A DNA stretch of 64,000 nt from Athripsodes cinereus (lineage: Eukaryota; Arthropoda; Insecta; Trichoptera; Leptoceridae). A model generated the notes under the pieces. The model saw nothing but the letters and a program-made list of their open reading frames with translations, ran no database searches and was not told the origin of the DNA. The stretch is from NCBI GenBank assembly GCA_947579605.1, contig OX388319.1, forward strand, positions 18,551,447-18,615,446. Direction: 5' to 3'. Within the stretch, counting starts at the first letter, position 1. Every line of letters begins with the position of its first letter. Below, piece by piece: positions 47,050 to 58,611 of the stretch. The position numbers were made by a program, and so were the translations under genes.

Positions 47050-48535
47050 TTAATCTATGCTGGAGAAATATAAACAAATAGATGTTATCATCAACAAATT
47101 ATCAATAAAGACAGGTTGATAAAAAGATTAAAGAATAATATGTATATAGGATAGAAAAATAAGATAAATATTAAAAATATAAGAAACAATTAGGATAGAT
47201 ACAAAATGTTAAACAAATAAGTATTATAACCAATGATATCGGTAACACTAACTTATAGTCTGATGAATTTTGTATTGAATGCTTAAGCCATTGCTAACTA
47301 TCTATGACTACAATTACAGCACTTACACTGCATAATTATAGCAAAACGATCTTTACTTTGACGGGATAGCCTCATATTTCTTCCATTTTAGTATTTATTT
47401 TTTTACAATGTTAACAGAATTCAACAGTCGTTTATAGAATATAACAATTAAATATAAATTCAACAAGTGGACCAGCAAAGATCCTAAATTAACGAGAGAA
47501 GTTAAAAAAAAAAATCTATGCTATGTAAATACATCAAATCCTAAAATTCCGATTGTCAATAAAGCAAAGATTATTCTTAAGGAACCAAGTTTTTTTTTCC
47601 TCATAGTTAAATACAAAAAACAAAAATTCACTACCGAATATCTCACAATTCTCGTATTCAATCAGCTCAAAGATCAATGAGAAGTAATAAATCACGATTA
47701 AAATGTACCTATACATTTTTTAAGAAGTAATATGTTAGAAAATAATAAAAATATGTACAAATTGAGCGATAGTGAATCACTGTTTTAAAAAGCCAGCTGT
47801 AGATATCCACTAGACTCAAAGGTAAATAATAAAAATAAAATAAAAACGTATAATCTAATAGGTTGGTTGGCCATTTGCTTCATTTATGGGTAGAGGTTTG
47901 TCGAAAATTCTGATTGTGTCAATAAGTCTGCGACAACATACACATTATGTATATTATAATACCTAATACTGTAGTAGGTAGGTATCTATCTTTCTTGAAT
48001 CTAACATAAGGCAATTGAGTAGCTGGGTACCTACTGATCTCCCCCGTCTTGAAGTAAAGAATTCAACCGATTGACCAAATTCAATATTATTGAAATATTT
48101 TATCAAAGAGAAATCCAATATTCGGTTTACTTTTGAGAGAAGTATGTCATTGAGAACAGATGATAAAAATAACAGAGGTTTTTTTATGTGAAGAGATATT
48201 TGACTATCATAAAAATTATTTATTATTTTTTTCATTCTTCACTTAAGTACAAACAATTTTAATTTGCCAACCCCTAAATCATCGATTTAACAAATAAATG
48301 GGATTGTTAAAAATTATATTCCATTATGTTTTTGTCGTTTCTTTTGGGATTGCAAAATAGATATGAACTGCTTTTTTCAGAATGTTTTACTCCAATTATG
48401 TAACATTCATCCATGATATTCCAAAATGTGGAGGAAATTAAAGAAATACAAGCTCCGATAAACTTTGTGTTCATATTAAAGAAGTTAGGTATGAAAGATG
48501 ATTTTTTTTTCATTCGTACCATCACGACATTCTTC
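47050..48535. other. AT-rich DNA, no gene seen
   Basis: No repeat family or conserved ORF was recognised. The minus ORFs of 60-90 codons are Lys/Asn/Ile-rich chance frames. Confidence 0.5.
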
Positions 48536-48537
48536 AG

Positions 48538-48640
48538 CGGGGTTGTGAGTGGACGAGCGTGTCGACTTCTCCATGCCGATAAAAATTAAGATAGTAAAGA
48601 CGGGTAGTGAACCTCATTACTGAACAGATGGTGTTAAAAT
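48538..48640 (+). repeat. dispersed repeat family A, degraded
   Basis: GTGTCGACTTCTCCATGCCG then AACCTCATTACTGAACAGAT parallels the middle of full copies. Confidence 0.45.
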
Positions 48641-48709
48641 TTGGTTGTGTTGTAGGTAGTCAGTTCTTCATACTGTCCACTGAAACCCGATCATGTGGAT
48701 TCTGATGGT

Positions 48710-48975
48710 CATATCGCTACCTTAATGCAGAACTAGCCTAAGTTAACATTTTGGTCAAACTGATTTAAGTTTTAAGAAGTAAGAAATGGTAATAGATACG
48801 AGGTAATTAAATGAATGAGAGTTATAAGATTTCTAAATAATAAAGCATGTCAAAATTTGCTTTAGATATTTTAAATTAAAAAAAAAATATTACAAAAACA
48901 AAGCTTTAAACTGCTCCTTTGAAAAATCACACCCACTTAGGCTAGGTCTGCATTAAGGTAGCGATAGATTCTTTC
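48710..48975. repeat. inverted repeat pair, about 33-bp arms, 199-bp spacer
   Basis: ATCGCTACCTTAATGCAGAA then CTAGCCTAAGT (48710-48741) is inverted at 48942-48973 as ACTTAGGCTAGGTCTGCATT then AAGGTAGCGAT. Arms differ by one or two bases. This could be the ends of a small DNA transposon or internal arms of a larger one. Confidence 0.7.
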
Positions 48976-48979
48976 AACA

Positions 48980-50340
48980 TATCGTGATTGTAACGAATGT
49001 GGTGTGTGAGAATAGAAAAACTGATAGATAAAGTGATTTGGAAAATTATTAGCGACTGTGATTTGAAATCTAGTATAAAGTTGGCTTTTATTATCAGTTC
49101 GATAGACAAAGCGACAGTTTGATCAAAGAGCGAGGGGGTCTAAATGTAACCGTCGAATAATGTTTTATTCAAAAGAGGACCTAAGAAGTAGTAGTAGTAG
49201 CAGAAGGCTGAGTAAAGGACGAAGAGGATGAGACGAAGGAAGGTTGGGAAGACGGAGTTAAATGCTTTCATATATACAAAATTATACCGCGCCTACTTTC
49301 TCTTTAAAATGTTTACGGGATATTGGCTTTACAATCATAATAATACATATTTGTATTGACTTAAATATTTTAATTCTATTTTTTCTTTATAAAAAGTATC
49401 TACACACATAATCAAATGTATGAGTATTTATTTACTTACTGTATTGGATAAATATCTTTGTAGTTTCATAGACTCGTGAAATAAATTTACAAAAACACCT
49501 TATATAACATATCTAATTATACTATATTTTTTCAAGTCATCTCGGTGCCTTATAACAGTTATTCAATCGTTTTGAGAGCAGTTAAGCTTTTTTTTAGGAA
49601 GGTAGCATATTTTAGTATATTTCGTGACGCGTCTAGCAGGATCTTAAATTTAAATTTGGTCACCCTGAGGTCTTTACATGAACAGGCGTCGATTGACTCG
49701 TCTGAACAAGGCCTTAGTATAATATGTTCAAAAGTATTAAATTTTACATTTACAGAATTTTTTGTTCCATAAGTCTTTCAGTAGAATCGAAAAAGCTAAC
49801 AAAATCAATTTTGTTTATTTTTCATTAAGTTTAATTGTATGTATTTAAATTGCTTAGGAAAGGTGACAACAGAAACATTTGGTATTCAGAGCTTGTACGT
49901 AGAATAAACTAAATCTAATATGTAGGTACATGTAACGAAATACATAAAATTAATAATTATTAGCAAAACAGCAGGTATGATACATAATTACTAAGTTTAA
50001 TTAAATGCTTACCTTTAGCTCCTTTATATAAATTAATCTATATAACTTCTATTTAAGTATGCGATTTTCAACAATATTCTCCTCAGCTTTTTATCTCTTA
50101 CGATATAAAATTTACGCGTTATTATAACCAAAAGTCTCGTCATAGTTCAACGAAGCCACAGAGCGCAGAGGGTATTAGAATTATTATGATTCTCCCAACT
50201 ATAATTTTACGCCCAGCCAGACACATAAACAAATTATTGCAAACGAGCTTCAAACTAATATTCGCTCAGATAGTAAAAGTAATCATTTGTCTATAGGATA
50301 GGTACTATCGCGGGATCTCTCTTAAATGAACAAGTCAGTA
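48980..50340. other. AT-rich DNA, no gene seen
   Basis: A short AGT repeat is at 49186-49200 and a G/A-rich patch at 49200-49260. Nothing else was recognised. Confidence 0.5.
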
Positions 50341-50344
50341 GGTA

Positions 50345-50960
50345 TGTTGAAATAACTTTATTTCTCGGATACTTCAGGAGCCCAAGGACTCCTATTTATC
50401 CATTTAGCTTTATTAACCTTTCAACTCTCTCTAATGTATCAGTAGCACTATGCCAGTGTTGGCATCTCCGACCTTACCACGTCAGTGGGCGGGGAACCCG
50501 GCTGACGTAGCAGATCCCATCTTGAAACCCACACATCTACGAATGTCTTGAAGTGTGAAGCGTTTGTCGCATTTAAAAACAATTCCCCAAACCAGATGGG
50601 TCGAGGAGTGTCAACAGTCATACCCAGAATCATTTCTTCTCTTGCATCCATCATCAAAGGACATGCCCAAAAGATATGAAGATATGTTCCGCATATTGAG
50701 CTCCTGTCCCACATGTGCATCATGGATTATCAGTTAAGGCCAGCGCAAAATGTTTACCTCTCAGTTGGCCATGTCCAGTGAACAAGACAGTAAACGAACT
50801 GCAATAGACATGCAAGTTGTACTTTTTGTGTCTACAAAAAGTAAGGGATTTAAAATGGGTACCATATCTTTTCGCTGAATGGAAGAAGGGAAATGTCCTT
50901 AAATTTTGTAAAAAGAGTGGGAGGTGTATCTTTTCCCGGGACTTTATCACATTTTTAAGA
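50345..50960 (-). pseudogene. LINE ORF2 C-terminal remnant with zinc-finger motif, broken
   Basis: The minus strand reads VLFTGHGQLRGKHFALALTD then NP, a stop, and CTCGTGAQYAEHIF, with a frameshift into FWACPLMMDAREEMILGM. TGHG..., CxCG, HIF and CPL are the usual end of R1/I/Jockey-type ORF2 after RNase H. Its 3' UTR contains CCAAGGACTCCTATTTATCC and an AATAAA. At least one stop and one frameshift break it. Confidence 0.8.
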
Positions 50961-51029
50961 ATACTTTCAAGTAAGGTATGATCTGTAATATTTTATATTT
51001 GATAAATAACATACAATTTTTAAATATTT

Positions 51030-51240
51030 TCTGTAAGTTAACGAGTGTTCTGTAAAAGGTAGGCCTTCGTGAAACCTTACGTTTTAAGACATTTAACATC
51101 TTCAGTTTAGCCATGATGTATGCCACCCAATCCTAATGTCTCGATTTTTATTGGCACTGAGAGAATGACTCGCAAGCAGTTGGTCTGCTGGCTACCCCAG
51201 TTGTACAGTACGCTGTGATGGTGTAGTAGTAGTGTTAGTA
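51030..51240 (-). repeat. dispersed repeat family A
   Basis: On + it reads GAGTGTTCTGTAAAAGGTAG, AACATCTTCAGTTTAGCCAT, TTGGTCTGCTGGCTACCCCA, GTTGTACAGTACGCTGTGAT in the same order as 13915-14175. Confidence 0.75.
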
Positions 51241-51244
51241 GTTT

Positions 51245-53465
51245 ATTTCGGCTAAAAAGCTGTTAATCTGTCATTCCAAAAGGTATGTGTTACATTAAAG
51301 CAATCAATAAATCAAATCCACCGTGGTTTGACAACAAAAGTATTATTAAGGAGTGAAAGAAGAAGTAGGCACCCACATAATTACTAAATATAATTATTTT
51401 GAGTAAATATTTATAGTAAATTTTTCCTCTGACATTATGGCAAAAATGTCCATTTGGTATTTTTTGACAGTGATTTTGATTTTTCAATGTGTTTTCAAAA
51501 ACATCATTTCATGATCGCAGTGTTATTTATTTTATTTTTATGTTTAATCATAATATAGGCAGATGGTTACTTCTACAATATTTCGCATAATGTAATATTA
51601 CAAATAAAGAAAATTCGAAAGTGGTGGGTATTTTTAGAATGCGTCGTATCGAAAATAAATTCGTTCCGATACCAGCCTATAGCGAAGTTCAATCAAAACA
51701 TTTCTTAGTTTTATTTCTCGTGGGAATACATAATGTATCCTGCGACAGAGAGTTGATGTATGAAAGCATCTAGGATAAACACGAAATGAATAGTGTTTTA
51801 ATCGAATACTGCACAGCGGATATCCGGCAACAGGTTCAGTTACAGTTTTCCGTCCGGTTCGAATGTTTGAGAAGACTACCGGACCTGATAATATCATTAT
51901 ATAGTATAGTATTTCCCCTTACGTCCATTAGTAAGATATCATTTTGATTAATTCGTATATACGACAACAAATCAGAAAGCTGTTCCAGGATAATGGCAGC
52001 AGCTACTGCTGTGATCTTCAATGAGAACATGCGTATCACATCAAAATACACGTCGGTGGTCAGTTCAACTCAATTTCGTCAAAAATGTCAGATACGACAG
52101 TTAGTCAAAAGAGGGACGATATGATATTGTGTAAAGTGATTTACTTTTTTGTTTAATTAATTTTTGGAGCATGCCAACTATTTAATAAAGCCGTACACAG
52201 ATTTATTGAGAACAGTACATAGGTTTTAGAACCTGTTTCATTCAATGTCAACTGGATCTACTTACTAGGAAAAGTGAGAGAATACCCTTGGATACTCTTT
52301 TCCATGTTTCTCGCTGTTTTTTTTTTTCAAAACTATCGTAAAAATATATCTCATAAGGCATTTAGACTTGTTCACTTTGAGTGATCACTGGGGATGACGG
52401 ACGAAAGCCATTTTAATTATAATGAAAGGATCTTTCACTAAACGACCATAAATTAGTTTTTATTTTAATTGTTTGTCCTATGCTCTGTGAGTTAGAATCA
52501 AATTTCAGAATAATACATTTTTTCTAACCATTAATGATCATCACATCCGACACAATCTATTTGCCTCTTTTCAAATCGATAAAGGCAAATTTCATTATTT
52601 TTTCTCTGATAACTATTTTCTCCCTGACGATTTAATAATATTTAATGACTGTTTTTGGCACAAATCATCCTTGTAGGATGCTATACCATAGTAGAAAAAT
52701 ACGCGTTGTTGTGTGTTTCTGAGAATTTTTATTTACTATAATTTTCAATAACTGTTTTTTCTTTCAAAATATTTTTTACTTAAATGCGCCAAACCACAGA
52801 AAAGATAATTACGAGAATACTTAGCCACGACAGAGATAGCATTGGATGAACAAGCGTGAATAGACGTGTTCAAATCTTCGATTCTTTCACTCAGGATGAT
52901 CATGCAGAGTGAAACAATGTGCACGCCTCTTGATACGGATACCGGATATAATACGTCTCACCTCTTATCTCGTATGTTCCATAAAAAAAATTATTGATAT
53001 CAATCCAGTCGCTTTATTTTATTTAAATATAGGTACGACGTACGTGGTGCGTACAACTACTATTACGTGAAATAATAACAAGGCCATTTTTTACTATGTA
53101 TGAATTTAATCCGAACCATCATAATAATAATTTGCCTTTACACTTTGCCTTTTTTTTACTCTAACGTTTACGCGCGTGTGATTTTTCATTGTAATAATAA
53201 AAGTAATATTAAAGTTCGTAAGTATTTTTATTTGACTGAACAAAATAAAGCGACATACGAATATTTCATTCTATCGAATTATTCATCGTAATTGTTTCTC
53301 GTAGAATCACTAATTTAAAGAACACTTCCCAGGGAGGTATTCGTTAAAAATCGAGATGTTTAAAATTTTCAATTCTACGATAAGATAATGTTTCCTATTC
53401 TGATTGTATTTTTAATTGGCACGGAGAAGATAATTAATAACTTTCGATAAGTTAACTGGCTTGTG
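51245..53465. other. AT-rich DNA, no gene seen
   Basis: No conserved ORF or repeat family was recognised. The minus ORFs at 51634-52051 have no domain signature. Confidence 0.5.
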
Positions 53466-53471
53466 ATAGGG

Positions 53472-53706
53472 TGTGTTTTGCTTCGATAATATAACATAAT
53501 ATGCATAGACAATTCACACAGATCGAGCTAGTCCCAAACTCAGATTGAATCTTGTGTTATGGGTACTAACGCGAAGATACACATATTATATACAATGCAC
53601 TAAACACATATACCCAGGTCATTCTTCAATCTGTCCTGGCCGGGAATCGAACCCGGAACCTCGTGACTCAAAGGCAAGAGCGTTACCTCTACGCCACACC
53701 GGCCTG
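53472..53706 (-). repeat. tRNA-derived SINE, family S1, with full head
   Basis: On the minus strand: GGCCGGTGTGGCGTAGAGGT (A box TGGCGTAGAGG) and a perfect T-arm CCGGGTTCGATTCCCGG (B box GGTTCGATTCC, at about 53641-53655 on +). The body includes GGGACTAGCTCGATCTGTGT and ends at TTGTCTATGCAT. The acceptor stem does not close, so this is a SINE head and not a functional tRNA. A truncated sister is at 1815-2040. Confidence 0.88.
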
Positions 53707-53827
53707 TAACAGGAAATGGGTACAGGAAGATTGCACTTACCATGCTTACATTATATAATAATTATCGTTAATTTGCCATATTTTGCTATATTCAAATTAA
53801 ATATTATTAAATAAAAATGTATCAAAA

Positions 53828-53916
53828 AGCGCTTTTATTAAGCTAGCTTGACGTTATCTCTTGTTTTTTTGTACTCACTTCTCTTGATAAAGTCAAGCTA
53901 GCTTGATGAAAGTGCT
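53828..53916. repeat. small inverted repeat, 25-bp arms
   Basis: AGCGCTTTTATTAAGCTAGC then TTGAC (53828-53852) is mirrored by GTCAAGCTAGCTTGATGAAA then GTGCT (53892-53916), with a T-rich 39-bp loop. It is a hairpin or the remnant of a miniature element. Confidence 0.8.
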
Positions 53917-54229
53917 CTAGAATGTGTATTACCGTTAACGTGAATAATAAACAGTGTTTTTTATTCATTTTTAATTTTTTTTTTTATATTTATTCACAAT
54001 GTAATCGAACAAACTCAGAACAATTAAATATTATTTTATATTGAATATAGAATCTAGAATATTCTTCACATATTTTGTCTGAAGAAAAGCGTTTTGATTT
54101 CTTTTATTTTTTTCATGAAAATGGTTCATTGTCAATGTGTTTCTGCTTTTTCAATGGGCACCTAACTCGTTCAAATGATTTATGTATGTTGAAGATGTAT
54201 CACATATCTCTCAGCAACTATCTCTCGTT

Positions 54230-54545
54230 TCTGTAAATTTTCGAGTGTTCTGAAAAAGGTTCGTCAATAGTAAATCGTCTCTTATAACACATACTACTAC
54301 TAATTTTTAAAATCATTAATATCAACTTCTACCAAGAACCGTCGGTCGATAAATTAAACTTTATACTACTACTATATCATCACGGCATAATCCACAAGCG
54401 GGGTGGCCAGCAGACCAGCTGTATGTAATAAACATGCAAACTGTCCACTCCGTGCCAAAAAATAAGGCATTCAGAATGGGGGGCAAACATCTGGTTGGCT
54501 ACTCCACTTGTTTGATATGGCGTGATAGTGTAGTACCTAGTAGTT
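54230..54545. repeat. family-A copies in inverted arrangement
   Basis: 54372-54480 reads plus (ATCACGGCATAATCCACAAG, GGGGTGGCCAGCAGACCAGC). 54495-54540 reads minus (GGTTGGCTACTCCACTTGTT, GGCGTGATAGTGTAGTA). Together they form a palindromic unit with ACTACTATATCA-like ends on both sides, which suggests that the family has terminal inverted repeats. Confidence 0.65.
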
Positions 54546-54564
54546 TTTTTTTTTATTTTGTTTT

Positions 54565-54715
54565 TTTTTATTTCCTGCGGAGATCGCCTTGGCCAAAAGC
54601 TGGTATGGTCCAAGTGCAGGGTGACATTTTGAAGATTGTAATAATACTAAATAATATTTTATGTATAAAATTGCTTGCAATCAATGTACACTAAAGAATA
54701 AATAAATAAATAATA
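54565..54715 (+). repeat. LINE 3' end with (AATA)n tail
   Basis: CGGAGATCGCCTTGGCCAAA and AAGCTGGTATGGTCCAAG precede AATCAATGTACACTAAAGAA and TAAATAAATAAATAATA. The tail equals 37070-37115. Confidence 0.6.
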
Positions 54716-54719
54716 TTGT

Positions 54720-55655
54720 ATCTATTTGAACAGACGTATCCCGCTAGATCGTCCCTTCACCATAGTGTAGATCTTTTATTCCTCCTGGATTAAATATCAA
54801 ATTGATGAAAATTTGCTCATTAATTAATTTTTATCGAAAGTCAATTCCAGAAATGAAGGTGTAGTACATTCTTTCTTTGTGAGCCAGTTCTATTTTATCA
54901 TATTATCACATTACGGCCACCATTTTTCTTTCTTTCCATTCTTTAAAGGCACTTGGTCACAAAGGATTGATATTATCATACCTCAATAGTTAGGTATGTA
55001 TGTATGTTCTCGTTCGCAGAAACCTTTTCTTTTTTAAATTTATGCTTCGATCTTGATAAGCACTCTTTCAATCAATGTCGGAACATTTTTCTCTTTCTGA
55101 ATGCGACATCATTTACTAAACATCTCTCGAGTACCTACGTCGGACTTCTTTTATTTTTCAAAATCATATTTATTTTTTATTTCTCATAGCTTTTTTTTAA
55201 TTTTTTTATTCATTTATTCGTTATTTAACGAATCACCTCTTCCCACAACATTTCTAACACTTATATTTGTCATACTAACGAAGTATATTCGGTAAAACGA
55301 ACTGTATTAGCCATAAAAAATCTTGCGAAAGAAGTTAAAGTTTTTAGGTTGATGGCGCTCTTGTAGCTGCCTGAACCCATAACTTCTCCAATTTTTATTG
55401 TAAAATACTTAATAGTTAAATATCGATTATTTTTTTTATTTTCCGACTAAAATAATGTGTTTTTTCTTTGATAGTTTTGTTTTTGGTGTTTGTTTCCTTT
55501 AAAAAAGTGATAACTTTTAATAAAATAGAAAAATAAAATTAAATCTAATAGTGTTTGTGATTGTGACAATAAAAATAGTATTGTAAGAAAAAAAATAGTG
55601 ACAAATAATATTGAAAATGCGCTCTTAAAGTGATTTAAGTAAAAAAACAGTGCAA
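54720..55655. other. AT-rich DNA, no gene seen
   Basis: ORFs here are Phe/Ile/Leu-rich chance frames. The end (55600-55650) carries a worn copy of the 44930 repeat. Confidence 0.5.
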
Positions 55656-55662
55656 TATTCAT

Positions 55663-56240
55663 AAGTAATCCAATAACAATAATAATAGAACTTAGCGAAA
55701 TAAATAAAACAAGTGCTTTATTCTACGATTGATTTATTCGACGAGAGAGACGTCTTTCGTCTTATTAGGACATTGTCAATCATTGTCGATTGACAATGTC
55801 CTAATAAGACGAAAGACGTCTAACTAAGTAATCCAATAACAATAATAATAGAACTTAGCGAAATAAATAAAATAAGTGTTTTATTCTACTATTGATTTAT
55901 TCGACGAGAGAGACGTCTTTCGTCTTATTAGGACATTGTCAATCATTGTCGATTGACAATGTCCTAATAAGACGAAAGACGTCTAACTAAGTAATCCAAT
56001 AACAATAATAATAGAACTTAGCGAAATAAATAAAATAAGTGTTTTATTCTACTATTGATTTATTCGACGAGAGAGACGTCTTTCGTCTTATTAGGACATT
56101 GTCAATCATTGTCGATTGACAATGTCCTAATGAGACGAAAGACGTCTAACTAAGTAATCCAATATCAATAATAATAGAACTTAGCGAAATAAATAAAACA
56201 AGTGTTTTATTTATTTCGCTATGGAATTCTACTACCTAAA
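55663..56240. repeat. 163-bp tandem array, 3.5 units, each with a 74-bp perfect-type hairpin
   Basis: AAGTAATCCAATA starts units at 55663, 55826, 55989 and 56152, an exact 163-bp period. Each full unit contains AGACGTCTTTCGTCTTATTA, then GGACATTGTCAATC, and its inverted copy, with a few-base loop. The fourth unit is cut off and ends in TTATTTATTTCGCTATGG. Units differ at only a few positions, so the array is young or homogenised. No ORF. Confidence 0.93.
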
Positions 56241-56244
56241 CACC

Positions 56245-57475
56245 GACACAGTGAATAATAATAGGACTCTTTTTGTTCGATTATCATTGGAAAATCTCAA
56301 AGCATGATGGGTCTAGCAATGCCGAAGCATAGTTTCCTCTGGAATAAAAAGACCACATTAAATCTGATGCTTGCTAAACTAACGTTGTTGCACAGTATCT
56401 TTGTTTTATAACATTGTTTTCACTTTTTATTTTAGACATATTTAAAATTTGTATTGGATTATATCTCTCATATCGTTGGAATATTTTTATTATTATTTTT
56501 TCTATCACAATACGTAGAGTAATAATAATAATAATGAAAGAAGGATATTGCATTGTTCCCCTCTTAGTTTAGAGCGACATTCGACCATCCTTCGGGATGA
56601 TTTTAATTCAGATAAGATACTATGCTAGTGCTATATGTACTATGTGTAGATACTATATTATCCTCCGATGGTGCGGCCCGGCCGCTCGGCGACTCGAGCG
56701 AAAATCAAAGAGGTCTGTTTCCTTTCTCTATCAGAGGTACCTATGTATACCTACTTCGAAAGTAGGTAGATATCATCCCTTCTGGGGATGCAAATACGGT
56801 AAAATAAAAATATGATTTATTGATTAATTTTTTTTCTCATACACATTTGTTTACTTAAGTTGTCATCTTGATTTCAGCGATAAGGCATTTCGCCTTATTA
56901 TTGTAAGAAAAGGTTGACATTTATGTTCATTTATTCGTTCATTTATTGGATTATAAAACATTTGAATATACATTTGAACAGAAATAATATACAAATCACA
57001 AGAATATAAACAATGCATTATCCCACTCAACTTGAATACTTACATAATTTCACAATTTTCTATATTATTATCATGATGTAGGAACATCAGCTTCGAAAAA
57101 TGTGACATCATATGAATTATAGACAGATATATTTGTAGCTGTAGACTTATATTCTAACACGCATTGAATATGTCTTGAAATTCAAAAAATTGTAGAAGAG
57201 ATTGACAGATTAATAATATTCTTAATTTCTCTATGACTGAGCCACGTTTATTAATGTTTAATGATCGGTGGTCAAAAAGAAAATCTTTAACTATTCCTTT
57301 GTTTAGGATATCCTCTTTTGTGATAAGCTTATATTGATCAAAATATGTAAGCAATTGTCCCAAAATTATTCAGACTGAAGAAGGCTTATTTCTTTCTTAT
57401 GTATCTAAAAATAGAGTCTTGATTTATTTTGATTTGGTTTCTATTCTCATTGCAGATAATCTGTATTTCGATTTG
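56245..57475. other. AT-rich DNA, no gene seen
   Basis: A GC-rich patch at 56665-56700 (GTGCGGCCCGGCCGCTCGGC) is not explained. No ORF with family motifs. Confidence 0.45.
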
Positions 57476-57477
57476 CT

Positions 57478-57595
57478 AAGTTTTTTGACATCATCATTAG
57501 ATTCATAAACTGGAATTCTGTAAATCGGTTTTCTAAGTCTTTCGATATCATCGTCAGATTCATAAACTTCATAGATGTAAAATTTCACAAAATTC
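57478..57595 (+). repeat. two-copy direct repeat, about 60-bp period
   Basis: CTAAGTTTTTTGACATCATC then AGATTCATAAACTGGA is repeated as CTAAGTCTTTCGATATCATC then AGATTCATAAACTTCA. Confidence 0.65.
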
Positions 57596-58179
57596 CCTAA
57601 TTCCCACGTTCCCTAATTCGATGTTTAAACAAAGCTCCTATCCATCTCTAGTTCATCTTGAACCTTATCTCTTCCACTTTTTCTTCCATCGTTTCAATCC
57701 GCTGTCATACTTTCTGCGAATTCTCGTAATTATTATTATTATTATCTTTCACATTTTTTCTTCTGTTTCTTCATCCTACATCTTGTTGTTATAATTTTCT
57801 TCTTTATTTTTTCAATCTTTCAGCTCTTTAATAAAAGATTGAAAGCAAAAAAAGAAAGAAAACTAAACGTAAACAACGTTTTCTTGGGAACTTTTTTGTG
57901 ATCGCTCGTTAAAGTTTTGACTATTTTGTAAATTTTTTTTATAGGAAAAAATAAATATTTTTTACATCGATCGATATTTCTGTTTAATTTTCAAACTCAT
58001 ACTAGTTAAATATTGGGAATGTAGGTGAGAGTCCGTAGAGAGGGCATTAGTTATGCCTATATTTCTCTGGTAAACTTGGCTAAATCGTACATAATATAAA
58101 CCACCGCTGAATTAATTTGAAATATTTTTATGAATTAAATTTAATGTTTCAGTGTAGACATTGTGAAACAACATTTTAA

Positions 58180-58611
58180 TAATATAAAATATAAAAAAAA
58201 CACTGTTTTATGTTTCACATTAATGTATACTTAAGTATACTACAATTACGCCTAGCGCTTTCACCAATATATTGGCATCATCAGGGCGGAGTATAAACTA
58301 AATTTACAAGAGAAAACAACGTCTATATATACATAAGATATTGGGGGTGTTTTTGAACAAAGCAATGGCGAAGTCAAAGGAGTTTGGATCCAAATTCCAT
58401 TGACTTAGCCATTTCTTTGTTCAAAAACACCCCCACCTAACATCCCTTAATATCTTATGTATATATAGACGTTGTTTTCTCTTGTAAATTTAGTTTATAC
58501 TCCGCCCTGATGATGCCAATATATTGGTGAAAGCGCTAGGCGTAATTGTAGTATACTTTGGTATACATTAATGTGAAACATAAAACAGTGTTTTTTTATA
58601 TTTTATATTAT
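58180..58611. mobile_element. large foldback element, about 200-bp arms, hammerhead-like core in both arms
   Basis: The arms are almost identical in inverted orientation, from AACACTGTTTTATGTTTCAC on the left to GTGAAACATAAAACAGTGTT on the right, around a centre of about 20 bp (58381-58400). The right arm carries about 14 extra bases (ACCTAACATCCCTT). The right arm motif is CGCC CTGATGA hairpin GAAA GCGCTA GGCG at 58503-58542. The left arm has the identical motif on the minus strand (58249-58288). No ORF and no clear target duplication. Confidence 0.92.

Noticed and set aside
53640..53706. Possible tRNA gene on the minus strand
   Set aside because: The T-arm and boxes are good, but the acceptor stem does not pair and the sequence continues into a repeat body, so it is a SINE head.
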